Source of the DNA: Drosophila persimilis
Taxonomy: Eukaryota > Arthropoda > Insecta > Diptera > Drosophilidae
Direction: 5' to 3'
Assembly (NCBI RefSeq): GCF_003286085.1
Contig: NW_020825706.1
Location: 3,720,001 to 3,784,000, forward strand
DNA: 64,000 nt
Shown here one piece after another: positions 29,447-39,639 of this stretch; the first letter of the stretch is position 1, and the number at the start of each line of letters is the position of its first letter. Made by a program: the position numbers and the translations under genes. Under the pieces are notes generated by a model. The model ran no database searches and was not told where the DNA came from. It was given only the letters and a program-made list of their open reading frames with translations.

Positions 29447-30130
29447 AGCCAGTGCTGAGGGAACATATCATGGGAAACTTGCCTGCGAAGCTTTTGGAGC
29501 TTCGTCAAATGTTCCTCAGCGATCCTCATACGTCGGCTGTGTCACATCTCTGCGTTTCTAGTGGAATCGATTGGAAATTCATCCCCCCTCGCTCACCACA
29601 TTTTGGGGGCTGTTAAAGCAGCTAAATATCATTTTCATCGCATCGTCGGGACCTACATTTTTACTCTTGATGAAATTCAGACCTTGGCTTGTGAAATCTC
29701 TGCTTTGTTAAATTCCCGTCGTCTTTATGCAATTACAGAAAGACCCGATGACCTAGATGTGCTCACGCCAAACCACTTTCTCAATGGAGCCCCGAAAGCT
29801 GCATTCGACGAGCCAGATGTGACGCATCTCCGGGTCAACCTACTTAGTCGATGGCAGCGGCTGTGTCAAATGAAGCAGGCGTTTTGGAGAAAATGGGCGG
29901 TCATCGTCTCCAAACATCAAGCTACGAGCGCTAGTCATGATGAAGGAGGAAACGCTGCCACCATTAAGGTGGCCGCTTGGCCGCATTGAGAGCGTCATCC
30001 CAGGAAAAGATGGAACCATCAGGGTAGCCGTCATCCGCACTCAAAGAGGCCTTTTCAAGAGGGCCGTTGGAAAAATAGCGGTTCTGCCTCTTCAGGATGG
30101 ATCTGTTGAAAGCCTTTGCCTTCCAACGGG
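29447..30130 (+). pseudogene. pol: Integrase remainder of element H, core deleted
   Basis: HIMGNLPAKLLELRQMF is followed directly by sequence like the region after the catalytic core (SGIDWKFIPPRSPHF-). The DYCGP and DNATNF segments seen in C are missing. Later frames give the BEL C-terminal domain (LTPNHFLNGAP, WQRLCQMKQAFWRKW, TLPPLRWPLGRIESVIPGKD). A gggggg-rich polypurine tract at 30127-30134 precedes the 3' LTR. Confidence 0.8.
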
Positions 30131-30137
30131 GGGTGAA

Positions 30138-30499
30138 TGTTCGGAGCAGAACCCAGCCGATTAGCTGCTTACCAAATTCTTGGCCCTCAGCCGCTTATTT
30201 TGTTTGTTACTTATGTCTATGTCACGCATTTGTTTGTTAAAGCTTTGCGCGTGCTTGCCCTGCTAAACGCTCTCTGCCAGCTCGCTCTTCGCTATCTCCG
30301 CTTTGCGTCTGCCTACCGACGTCAGCCGAGCGAAGCTGCGCTCAGCGATCGGAGCGGCAATGTAAAGGGCAGGCAAGCCACACTTGCAATTTGGATGTCA
30401 CGCATTAAAGAACATATCGCAATTTTATTTCTGCGCCGAGTTTTATTTAATTCGAATAATTAGTCGGCCGATTGGGGATAAAAAAACATTATCTCCACA
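30138..30499 (+). repeat. 3' LTR of element H
   Basis: TGTTCGGAGCAG to ATCTCCACA, followed by the ATCGG target duplication at 30500-30504. It pairs with 19230-19593. Confidence 0.9.
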
Positions 30500-30504
30500 A
30501 TCGG

Positions 30505-30599
30505 TTTTGTTACATGAGTGAATGTGAAAGTACAATAATATGTTTATGTTTTGAACATTCTGCAAGGGGCCGACAGTGGTATAGTTTTGACGATAATAT
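30505..30599. other. Unassigned AT-rich segment
   Basis: About 95 bp that should continue the target of element H (the old minus-strand BEL LTR). I see no coding frame and no match to the other elements here. Confidence 0.3.
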
Positions 30600-30869
30600 G
30601 TTCATGTTTGAACAGCCAGAGAGAATGAAATTGTTTTCTTTACTCTGGCTATAATAATCATACGATCTGGGTCAGATTATGCCGTCTAGGAGATATAATT
30701 ATTCTCTACGATTCTGCATGTGTGAGAGAAAGAGAGAGATATATAGAGAAGGCGAACGCATAGATATGTAGCCACTGCAAATTGTTTTGTTCCTCTTGGT
30801 TTTAATAATAATCTGATCTGATCCAAATTCGCCAATCTGGTAAACTTGGTCATTCTCTATGATTTTGCC
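30600..30869 (+). mobile_element. Diverged DINE-1-like modules
   Basis: Two blocks resemble internal parts of the full DINE copies but in the opposite order. First comes the right-hand module (gaatgaaattgttttctt ... ctggctataataatcatacgatc ... attctctacgattctgc), then a GA-rich tract and the left-hand module (gtagccactgcaaattg ... aataatctgatctgatcc ... cattctctatgatt). Termini and microsatellite are absent. It is much more diverged than the six large copies, so older or from a related family. Confidence 0.65.
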
Positions 30870-31272
30870 TGTCGGGTCAAGCTGCTTAAATATTGTAAAT
30901 TATTGCCATTGGTGCGGCCCAAAAGAAATGCATGTTGTTGTTGTTGTCGTTTCCAACGCCCACTGCAAAGATCATTTCTTACCGCATATTTAATGCAGCA
31001 GAATTCTTTCGTCTCCTTATATCTGAATATCTCGTTCTCGGCTTAGCAGCTGCCCCGAGCAGCTCTAACGCTCTCCGGCTATCCTACTCCGGCTATTATA
31101 CGACCCGGCAAATTGGCCCGTTAACCCTTACATTTTTAGTCTTAAGCTAATCGTCGCAGCTATTAGATTAACATCCTCGCATCAATCGTTCTCTCAATTA
31201 CCCCCGCGATACTTTCGACTTTCATTAAATTCAAAATAGCAACAGTTATTAAAAACGCTTAATAGCTTAACA
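30870..31272 (+). repeat. Probable 5' LTR of BEL remnant J
   Basis: The block runs from TGTCGGGTCAAGC to ...AATAGCTTAACA, directly before a BEL-type primer site. It has a CT-rich middle (ctctccggctatcctactccgg) like the LTR of H. The left boundary is inferred from the end of DINE-like sequence and a TG start; no partner LTR is present. Confidence 0.55.
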
Positions 31273-31274
31273 TT

Positions 31275-31292
31275 TGCTGACCCCGACGTGAT
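31275..31292 (+). promoter_or_regulatory. Primer binding site of BEL remnant J
   Basis: TGCTGACCCCGACGTGAT differs from the H site by one base (TGG to TGC), the first position of the usual tRNA CCA match. Confidence 0.7.
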
Positions 31293-31629
31293 TGTACAAC
31301 AAATAATCCATCAGTGCAATCACAAACTAATATAGCATTCAAAGGTCTAAACTAATTGCCATCTCAACCAGTGTCATCGACCACTTAAGTTATCCATACA
31401 TATATACACCGGCCTCCCCTGCATATTCGGTAGTGAACGTAGCTGTTGGCTTGCGCTTCTCTTTTCGGTCATCTTCCCGCAAGAAACGTTTCTTACACAT
31501 GCCGCCTTTGTATATACGGCTTGTACATAGCTTTTCGCTTGCTGTGCTCGGTTATTGTCGTCTATTGCTCGTGTTACTTTTTGTGATCATCTTCCCGCTA
31601 GAGACGTTCGTCTCCCTGCTAACGCTACC

Positions 31630-33024
31630 ATGGTAATTAATGCTGCTAACGAAATTCCAATGACCAGTGAGCAAAACAGGGTGTCTTTTTTTAAGCTTAA
31701 TTCAACGGAATTATGCAAACAAATGAAAAGTTTAGAAGCCACTTGGCAGAATTAGTCGTCGGAGTGTGACTCGTGGTAAAGCAAGAGTAAGTCGAGCAGT
31801 TGATCGGCAAATTTGAAATGTTTCACGGCGAGCTTGAGGAATGGGATCGAAAGGAGATTAACAGTGGATTGTGCGACATTTTTGAGTCACTTGCCAGCTC
31901 GCTGAAGGCGGCGATTATGAGGGAAATGGCTAAGATCAGCGGCCACAGGCCGCTTCATTCTACCTTGGCTGGAGGAAACACTACGGTACAATTTCTACCA
32001 CACCGTAGACAGGTACCATCCCTGCTTCCTATACAATTGCCAATGTTAAGCGGCGGGTATGCGAACTGGACGGACATTTATTCAATGTTTGTCACCATCG
32101 TCGACAACCATCCGGACTTAACAAACATAAAAAAGCTCCAGCATTTTCGTTACTGTCTGCGGAATTTGGCATTAGAGAAGGCTCGGTCGCTAGAAATCAC
32201 GGATGGCAATTATGCTGTGGCATTCGATTTGTTGGAAAACAGGTTCAATAATCGGCGATTGGTCATTCAGGTACACATCAACGAGATCTTGGCGATCCAG
32301 GCTGTGGAAGTAGGGTGGGCAGAAGTAGAAAGCATAATAATTCTAGATCCACATTGGTTACAACGAACCAAACCGTAGCATGCTGCGCGCTGTGCAACGA
32401 TAGTGCTCACGAGGTCCAGTACTGTCAGAAGTTTAAAGCGCTGTCCCCCACAAATCGCCATAAAGAAGCCAACCGGCTTCCCCTGTGTATTGTCTAAAAA
32501 CAGGGCATCGATTAATTCAGTGCACCTCGAGAAACTGTCGTACCTGCGGGGGTAGGCACCATACCCTCCTGCATTTCGGTAGCCCTGAAGATACCTCAGC
32601 GCAAGGAAAATCAGCGTCGTATACTCCATCTCAGTCTGCGCTGTCTGAGTCTGAGTCGCCGGCTGAGCATACCACTGAGCCCTCTACTTCAGCGTCTACC
32701 TCATCTGCCCTTATTGCCCAAGATCTCAGTAATGATGTTCTTCTATTTGCCACGGCCACGGTCTTGGTCAAAAATCTTTCCGGAGTTTTAGTTGAAATCA
32801 TCGACTGCAGTCTCGGGCGAATCTAGCTTCGTCACGGATGGATTTTCGGTCAACGTTTGCCTGCACTCTCGCTCATCGCTATACTCAACTCTCATCACTG
32901 CTATTGTAGCCTCTAGCATAACCGATCGTCAGCCAAGTTTTGGAATTGAAACTCAAAACTGGAACATTCCATCGAACATACCATTAGTAGATCCGTAATT
33001 TCATAGGCCTCAGCGCGTCGTACT
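31630..33024 (+). pseudogene. gag: Gag and protease remnants of BEL element J
   Basis: ATG 31630 begins a gag start (MVINAANEIPMTSEQNRVSF) that stops at 31755. The core resumes at about 31800-32378 (SLLPIQLPMLSGGYANWTD, NIKKLQHFRYCLRNLALE). Cysteine knuckles follow in shifted frames (CCALCNDSAHEVQYC; CLKTGHRLIQCTSRNCRTC), then protease-linker sequence (TDRQPSFGIETQNWNIPSNI) up to about 33024, where it is cut. At least three frameshifts. RT, RNase H, integrase and 3' LTR are absent. Confidence 0.75.
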
Positions 33025-33296
33025 TGGCAATTATTTGCTGCTGGCCTGAACTACGACGGGGCGGCGCACCGGGACGCGAGTGTGTTGCTCGGCATGGGCC
33101 GATGTAGGTGGCGACGGTGCCGTCGTGGCTGAGCGGGCTGGAAGATGGTGGTTCTTGCCACACACCCTGCACAGCCCGCCACTGCGACAATCCTTGCCGG
33201 AGTGTTGGTGAGCCAGGCAGTTCCCGCAATACTTTTTGATAAGAACAGATCGGAGTCTCTCCTCGGGCCTCAGAATACAAATACCACTACAAATGA
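33025..33296 (-). pseudogene. Isolated gag-type zinc-knuckle fragment
   Basis: On the minus strand an open frame reads LRPEERLRSVLIK, then CGNCLAHQHSGKDC and CRVCGKNHH, then a Pro/Ser/Ala-rich tail ending QASSK and a stop near 33034. Paired CCHC-type knuckles with this spacing are typical of retrotransposon gag. The tail is GC-rich compared with its surroundings. About 30 bp at its 3' end recur at 53177-53207. I cannot assign it to a family. It lies between remnant J and the LINE ORF2 end. Confidence 0.5.
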
Positions 33297-34770
33297 CTAA
33301 TTACTAGAAAGGTGTCTAAGGATTAGTAATTTAATAAGAGGAAGAGAGTTATTGGTGGATATAATATGGTAGAGGGAATTATAATCCGAGCATAAGACAC
33401 TAAACGGTTCATGCAAGGAATAACTCGATCTACAAAGTGGAAGGAACAACGGTATAAAATTTCTAGTAAGTCTAAAAGGAATCGTGAAGTTTGTGCGGCC
33501 CAACAGATCTGGGCTGTCTATGTCATCCCTGATCAAGTTGTGCATCAAAATCACAACACGCTTTTTTCTACGGTTAACTAAGGATGGAAGGTTTACTAAT
33601 AACAGTCTACTAGAGTAAGATGGGAGTCTCACACCCGCATCCCAATTAAGGCCCCGCAGAGCAAAGAGAAAGAAGTTTTTCTGTACTGATTCTATACTGT
33701 CATGGTGTACTTTGTAGTGAGGGCACCATACACAGGAGCCGTATTCTAAGATCGGACGAACAAGCGAGGTATAGATAGTCTTTGTTATATAGGGGTCGTC
33801 AAATTCCTTTGACCACCTCTTTATAAACCCAAGCACGCCCATGGCCTTATTTACCATGGTAGAAATGTGATTGGAAAACTTTAACTTGGGGTCTAACATA
33901 ACACCCAGATCATCCACCAGGGTAATTCTCTCAAGAGAACCACCAAATAGGGTATACGGAGCCAACAAAGGGCTAGAACGATGAAATGTCATAACTTTGC
34001 ATTTCGAGGCATTAAGGTGTAACACAACACCATGACTGAAAGCTATTGACATCGGATTGCAAGGGAGAATGAAATGAAATGTCTTTGTACTGGACACAGA
34101 GTTTAACATCATCCGCATACATAAGTACTCGAGAGTATGTTAATACTGAAGGCAAGTCATTAATAAAGAGTGTGAAGAGTAAGGGGCCTATATGGCTGCC
34201 TTGTGGTACTTCCGAAGAAACCTTTACTGGTAAAGATAGGGAGTTTTTAAAGAGGACTCTTTGAGACCTAGAACAAAGATAGCTAGAAATTAATCTCAGG
34301 AGGTTGGTCGGAAACCCTAAAAGGTCAAGTTTATGTGCTAAAAGGGAATGGTTTACAGAGTCGAATGCTTTACTAAAGTCGGTGTAAATAACATCCGTCT
34401 GTAAGTTACCTTGAAAGCCTTTAATAATGAAAGAGGTAAACTCTAACAAATTCGTGGTGGTTGATCGCCGCCTTATAAATCCATGTTGAGTTGGAGATAT
34501 AAGTGACTTGCAGAGATGTTGCAAGTGCGGAGTTAAAACCTTCTCAAACATTTTGGGAATAGCGGATAACTTTGCTATACCTCTATAATTTTTTGCATCA
34601 GACTTGCTACCTTTTTTATGGAGAGGAATTATAAACGATTCCTTCCAGATCGGGGGGAAGCAAGAGGAATCAAGGGACAGGGTGAATAGTTTAAGCAATG
34701 GTCCACACAGAGCCTCGGAGCAGTACCTGAGTACACAACCTGGAACCCCGTCTGGACCCGGTGAAAACAC
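33297..34770 (-). pseudogene. CR1/jockey-group LINE reverse transcriptase (ORF2 C-terminal part)
   Basis: Two overlapping minus-strand frames make up a nearly complete RT. The first, 34770-34012, has PGPDGVPGCVL, PLHKKGSKSDAKNYRGI, YTDFSKAFDSVNHSLL, EVPQGSHIGPLLFTLFIND and the catalytic YADD box. A frameshift near 34100 leads to the second (to 33297), with LHLNASKCKVMTFH, DDLGVMLDPKLKFSNHI, RPILEYGSCVWCPHY and a LINE-type C-terminal tail. RT nicks-and-copies element RNA at the target site. The motif set fits the CR1/jockey superfamily, closer to CR1 in my judgement. No poly(A) tail is seen; the 3' end meets the zinc-knuckle fragment. Confidence 0.85.
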
Positions 34771-35520
34771 CGGATTAACTAGTCAAAGATCATGAAGTAA
34801 AGAACATTCATTTAACAAGGGACCGTTCGATCTCGGTAAACCGTATGGGTACGGATGACCAGAGTAGCTTTCCTCGGAATAGGTGGTTTGGAAAAATTGG
34901 CAAAAAAAACGGCAATTCCCTGATCATTATTTGCCGACGTATTACAAAATGATAGCGAGGATGGGTGTGCGGACGTTCTACGCTTACTGTTTACGAAAGA
35001 GTAAAACTGCTTAGGGTCCTGAGAAAAACGTATCCTGCATCAAGATAGGTAGTTCTTATAGCATTGTGCATTAAGAACTGAAAAGTTTGACCGAGCTGTT
35101 ACATAGCGACAGTGAGAAGTAGGAGAGCCAACTTCTTGAAATTTTTCACATAGTTGACTTGAGACAGGGACAGGTCAAGCAAGCCGTCAACAACGTCATG
35201 TCGTGAAATGGGCACTAGGTTACTAGACTCGTTTACCGAAGACCAGTTCCTGGCAAGTCGAAGTCACCAAGAACTATAAGATGATCTTTATCTGATAGCG
35301 AGGAAGAAACAGCAGTTAAAGCGGACAAATGCCTCTCATAAATAGAGATATCCGAAGAAGGTGGAATATACGAGCAAGTAATGAATATAGCGGCAAGAAT
35401 CAGTTTTACACACAGGAATCCAGTTCCGGTTGAACCTGGACTGTAAAGTGTTCCCACGTGAAGTTAGAGTCCACTGCAATCAGAAGCCCTCCTGCACGTC
35501 GAGACGAACGGTCCTTACTA
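34771..35520 (-). pseudogene. LINE endonuclease and linker remnants
   Basis: Minus-strand pieces upstream of the RT encode parts of an AP-type endonuclease: RSSRRAGGLLIAVDSNF near 35515-35465 and CSYIPPSSDISIYERHLSAL with IVLGDFDLPG near 35375-35245. The GDF-LP box is a hallmark of LINE endonucleases, which nick the target DNA. Between 34771 and 35230 the frame is broken and no further motif is recognisable. Confidence 0.7.
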
Positions 35521-36140
35521 AAAGCTTGCGGACACCACGGACACGGACGCTGCAGACGTACTTGGCTGCACGTTCTCCGAAGCGATGTATTTGGTTACCG
35601 AATCTACATTGCCAGCAGCTGTCATTGCCCTTGGAGTGGCAAACGAGATCAATTGCTGCACACTTGGAGTGGTCGGAGTCAGTTTTTCGGCCGTGAACGG
35701 CTGAGTGACGGCTGGCACTAGCAGATCCCGCGGAGTAACCCTTTTATGCCTCGGAGACTCATTCAGCAGTCATAAATATGACCATGTCAGTCTCAACCGC
35801 ACGGCATGCCTCACAACTATAGTGCAAGATATTACGTTTTGATATGGCATCGCCCACGAGGCCCGTAAACCCAGCAGCAGCTAATGAGAGAACGAACGCC
35901 TGAACGTTTGGCTGGGCTTCGGACGAACTTGTACTTTGCACGCTTGGTTCTCGTAGATGTAGCTCGGGCCACGCTGAGGAATTTTGTGCCGCTGTGGAAA
36001 TCGCTTCGCTGAAGTTTGCTGGATTGCTACGGTGTGATTGCGTGTAGTGCCGGTCTCCACAAGTGATACAATTGTGGGCGCTTTGGCATGCTCGTATTTG
36101 GTGGCCCTGTAGAAAGAGAATTCAAATATAATTTGAACAG
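35521..36140 (-). pseudogene. LINE ORF1-like remnant with zinc-binding motifs
   Basis: The minus strand carries a partial knuckle (GHQIRACQSAHNCITCGDRH) near 36115-36050, a Ser/Gln-rich stretch, a hydrophobic helix (FVLSLAAAGFTGLVGDAI) and a Cys motif (LHYSCEACRAVETDMVIFM) that may be the remains of a PHD-like zinc finger, a domain found in ORF1 of CR1-group elements. It lies directly upstream of the endonuclease, in the position of ORF1. Frames are broken, and the 5' end is cut near 36140. Confidence 0.5.
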
Positions 36141-36169
36141 AGAAAAACACTTCTGTTCAGTCGTTTTGT

Positions 36170-36577
36170 TTTGGTAGGAATGAATCCAATTTATTCTTCA
36201 TAAATTTCTTTAGCCTAAAAGTACATAATATTCTGTCGCTAAGAGCAGGGGCAGAACGGGATCATGTAGCATGCCATATGTATGTGTATATTTATGTTTG
36301 TAAGAATGTATATGCAGAAGGAATGCTCATTTGGGCACTTGGAAAATATTGCCGACACTGTAGTTCTCACGCTGCAGGCCAGTCCACATACAAAGGACTG
36401 ATCGTATTACAGCTCTTGAGTGCGGCTGTGTTACGTAAACATTGCAACAAAGTGTCTTTATGTTTATGAGCGTGATACTCTACATTAACTTTGGGCATTT
36501 GACCACTTGACATATTGTATACACTACAATGCTGTTGGCATATGCTTATTTGGCATACAACTTACTACGCCTCCCTT
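36170..36577 (-). repeat. Probable 3' LTR and polypurine tract of an mdg1/412-like element
   Basis: On the minus strand an aaaaagggaggcg tract (36577-36565) is followed by TAGTAAGTTGTATGCC, a candidate LTR start, and by about 390 bp with an aataaa signal near 36190. The mdg1/412 group has LTRs starting TGTAGT, so this start would be slightly changed. No second LTR is available to prove it. Confidence 0.4.
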
Positions 36578-36649
36578 TTTAGAGAAATAACGTAATATAA
36601 ATATGTAGTTATTTTAAAAAATAACTATTTTTTTTATTGGTAATATTTT

Positions 36650-36712
36650 TTTTTTATATCTTTATATATTATGTTGTATTTAAAAAATTTTGGTATTTTG
36701 AAATATATATAC
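36650..36712 (+). repeat. 62-bp direct duplicate, left member
   Basis: ttttttatatctttatatattatg ... gaaatatatata occurs here and again at 37729-37789, on the other side of DINE copy 4. The two copies look identical over about 60 bp. Confidence 0.85.
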
Positions 36713-36739
36713 ATATATATTCTGTTTTTTATTTTTATT

Positions 36740-36800
36740 TATTAATCTTTTTTAGCCTATCCTTATGAACTTTTTGTTCCTTATTTTTCTTATTCTTTAT
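36740..36800 (-). pseudogene. Integrase C-terminal scrap of the same mdg1/412-like element
   Basis: The minus strand encodes an end like ...KEQKV-HKDRLKK, closely matching the integrase end at 6440-6490 (KKQKVHKDRLKL). It sits about 165 bp upstream (in element sense) of the polypurine tract and is cut by the DINE at 36807. Confidence 0.5.
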
Positions 36801-36806
36801 AATTAT

Positions 36807-37728
36807 TATACCCAATATTCAAAATGAGTATTGGGGTATATTAGATTTGTGGTAAAAGTGGATGTGTGTAACGTCCAGAAGGTATCGTTTCCGACCCCAT
36901 AAAGTATATATATTCGTGATCAGCATCAATAGCCAAGTCGATTGAGCCATGTCTGTCTGTCCGTCCGTCCGTCTGTCCGTCCCCTTCAGCGCCTAATGCT
37001 CAAATACTATAAGAGCTAGTGCAACGATGTTTTGGATCCAGACTTCTGTGATATGTCACTGCTACAAGAATATTTCAAAACTTTGCCCCGCCCACTTCCG
37101 CCCCCACAAAGGGCGAAAATCTGTGGCATCCACATTTTTAAAGAACGATAAAACCAAAAACGCAGAATCGTAGAGGATGACTATATGTTCTAGAGTGTAA
37201 AATCTCAACCAGATCGTATAATTATTATAGCCAGAATCAAGAAAACAATTTCATTCTTTCTCGCTCTGTCTCTCTCTAACACACAGGTTTTATGGTCGGT
37301 TTTGCCAATTGCAAAATATGAGTTCAAGGATAGTGATATGACGAGTGATATCGGACCTTGACCGTTTTGTGTCAAAATTTCGACACACCCCCTTCCGCCC
37401 CCGCAAAGGACGAAAATCTGTTGCATCCATAATATTGATGATACAATAAAACTAAAAACGCAGAATCATAGATAATGATCATATCTATCAGATTGCTGAA
37501 TCTGGATCAGATCAGATAATTTTTATAGCCAAAGGAAACAAATGAATTTGCACTGGCTACGCAGCGCCCGACGTCACGCTCAGACTGATCTTCTGTCTCT
37601 CTCGCACGCACTCTTTGTCGTGTCGTTTAATATTAGCGGCGTCTGCCGGAGGAGAGCCATACTGACTTAGTATCGGGTATAACCGTAGAGTTGCGGTGTC
37701 CGCAGCAACTCACAACGTTCCCCCTCGT
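36807..37728 (-). mobile_element. DINE-1/mini-me-type element, copy 4, inverted
   Basis: Inverted copy, TATACCC ... CCCCCTCGT on the plus strand, with 3' palindrome, GTCY microsatellite (gtctgtctgtccgtccgtcc near 36950-36985), GA-rich tracts and the 5' hairpin. It is about 920 bp, missing part of the middle. Its middle block (tgaactcatattttgcaattggcaaaaccgac in element sense) belongs to the second subfamily, shared with copy 5. Flanking bases are T|T. Confidence 0.8.
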
Positions 37729-37788
37729 TTTTTATATCTTTATATATTATGTTGTATTTAAAAAATTTTGGTATTTTGAAATATATAT
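37729..37788 (+). repeat. 62-bp direct duplicate, right member
   Basis: Second copy of the segment at 36650-36712. It ends in atatatata, where retrovirus copy B is inserted. In the left copy the sequence continues with catatatattctg. Confidence 0.85.
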
Positions 37789-38492
37789 AGTGACATATCT
37801 ATAGTCCATGCTCCGCATACCCTTGTCTATGTCTATTACCCTGCACCCACAATACTATAAACAATCCGACACTCTCAGCTTCGAAACCCCATAAACAATC
37901 TCACGCTCGAAATGGACCACGCGTAGCCGATTGCAGGCAATGTAAATAAACACCCTAAGCTAGAAGTGGAACATAAAACAATAGATGCCGCATTAGAATC
38001 CAGCCGCACTAAAATCCAGCCGCACTAGAATCACGCCACTCTTCAGTGATCAATTACTAATCGATTCTCAAGAACCACGCCGTCGTAGCTGACCAATCAG
38101 AGGCCCTATTCTCAGCTACCCCCAAGTAATGCAACACCGATCATACCTTTTATCAAGCCGATCAAGCCTTTCATCTAAAGCCGCCTTTCCCACATATCGA
38201 TCGAGTCACGTACTCCATCTCCGAAGCCGAAGCCAACGCCTCCGAATCCAAATCCGAATCCAAATCCGAATCCCAAGCCGAGCATCATGATATAAATAGT
38301 CTACATTTGGGAAGGAAAATCAGTTCTGTTCAAGACAATCGCGACACCGTCGGAGAATTCAACAAAAGTTAATTCCATTCAAGACATCGGACATCAGTCA
38401 TCGTCGGGGAAATAACTAATCAATGTGCACTAAGTTTAAGTGAAAGAATAATATCTTTTTTAAAACGTAAACTGCAGTGTCGCATATTTAAC
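37789..38492 (+). repeat. 5' LTR of copy B
   Basis: AGTGACATATC to CATATTTAAC. It matches the copy A LTR but has an extra segment (acaatctcacgctcgaaatgg..., near 37885-37932), lacks A's 20-bp duplication, and has small indels in the cgaagccga repeat region near 38220-38280. Confidence 0.85.
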
Positions 38493-38511
38493 TTGCGCAG
38501 TCGGTAGGATC
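38493..38511 (+). promoter_or_regulatory. Degenerate primer binding site of copy B
   Basis: TTGCGCAGTCGGTAGGATC; the first G of TGG is T, which would weaken pairing with the primer tRNA CCA end. Confidence 0.7.
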
Positions 38512-38694
38512 TCAGTTAAAAGTGAACTCTTTTTTTAAGACGATCAATTGGCGTAGTTACAGTTACAGTTCGGAATAACCTACAGTGATCAGAGAAAAAG
38601 TAACGCTAATACTAAAGAGATCCGCCAAAGAATCTACACACGATTCAATCTCAATTAATATTAGAAAAAAATAAATAAATAAAAAGAAATCAAC

Positions 38695-39494
38695 ATGCCG
38701 CTGACAGATACACACCTGAACCAAGCCTTGAAGTCAATCAGGCAAATTCCACCTACGACGGATGCCAAGAACGTCTAAGTTCGTTCATAAGCAGGATTGA
38801 GTACATCTCCGGATTGTACCCAACAGAAGACCTCCGACAACAAAGCATCATGTACGGAGCCACTGAGGGTCAACTGTGCGGACGAGCACAACTTTTATCA
38901 CAGAGCCTTCAACCCAACACCTGGAGTGATCTAAAGGAAGCCCTAATCAGCAAATTCAACAACCACACTCCATACGAGACGCTATTATAACAATTACACG
39001 ATACCAAATTCAATGGGAGTATTCGTAAGTTCATAGAGGAACTAGAAATTAAGTCCAATGTTATAGTAAGTAATCTAAATCTGGAAACTAGCGCAGAAAA
39101 TAAGACAATCTCTAAAAACGCTCTGGAAAATGCCACCAGACATACCATAGAAGATGCTCTACCCAATAGACTGTTCATTATCTTAGCAAAGAAAGACATT
39201 TCTACTATGGTTAAACTAGAAAAATCAGCTCAAGAGTTAGGAATCTACGAAAATTTCGTAAATGATAACAAGAATCACGAACACTCAAGAAACGGAAATA
39301 ACAATCGTAGGAACGTTGGAACTTATTACCCTCGCTATAGTAGTAACGATTATAACAATCAAAACCCAAGTACTTCCAGAAATAATCATGGATCGAATCG
39401 AAATAATTCAGGAAATAATGCAGTAAATAATAAAGGATTATTTAACGAATTTAGAAATTCCTTAAACCAAGGAAAGAGTACAGAATCCCACTAA
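38695..39494 (+). pseudogene. gag: Gag of copy B
   Basis: ATG 38695 (MPLTDTHLNQALKSIRQIPP). A one-base loss at about 38752 (ccacctacg for ccaccatacg) gives an early stop. The region retains the roughly 70 bp missing from copy A (cagaagacctccgacaac...). A TAA near 38987 (ctattataaca for ctactacaaca) adds a nonsense mutation. The rest reads to the Asn-rich tail (NNNRRNVGTYYPRYSSND) and ends at 39494. The lesions differ from those of copy A, so they arose independently. Confidence 0.85.
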
Positions 39495-39639
39495 CTATCA
39501 AATCAACCAGACTCAGGCAGGTAGCAGTGCACCGAATCAGCCAGTCAAACGATCTAGGGAAAGCCAAAGTGGACATATGAAAATGGATGTAAATTTTCAG
39601 CAGAGTGCCTCGGAAGAAATCGAGGAGGACCATATATAG

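Larger units (their letters stand above)
19230..30499 (+). mobile_element. BEL/Pao retrotransposon H, with gypsy element I nested in gag
   Basis: Two LTRs (19230-19593, 30138-30499) flank leader, gag, protease, RT, RNase H and integrase remnants. The element is bordered by ATCGG at 19225-19229 and 30500-30504, a 5-bp target duplication that fixes both ends. No env region is present. RT has lost its palm with the YVDD box and integrase has lost its catalytic core, so it could move only with help from another copy. Element I (20142-25825) split gag after H had landed. Confidence 0.9.

Noticed and set aside
36950..36990. GTCT/GTCC tracts as independent microsatellite loci
   Set aside because: They occur at the same internal position in every DINE copy, so they belong to the element.
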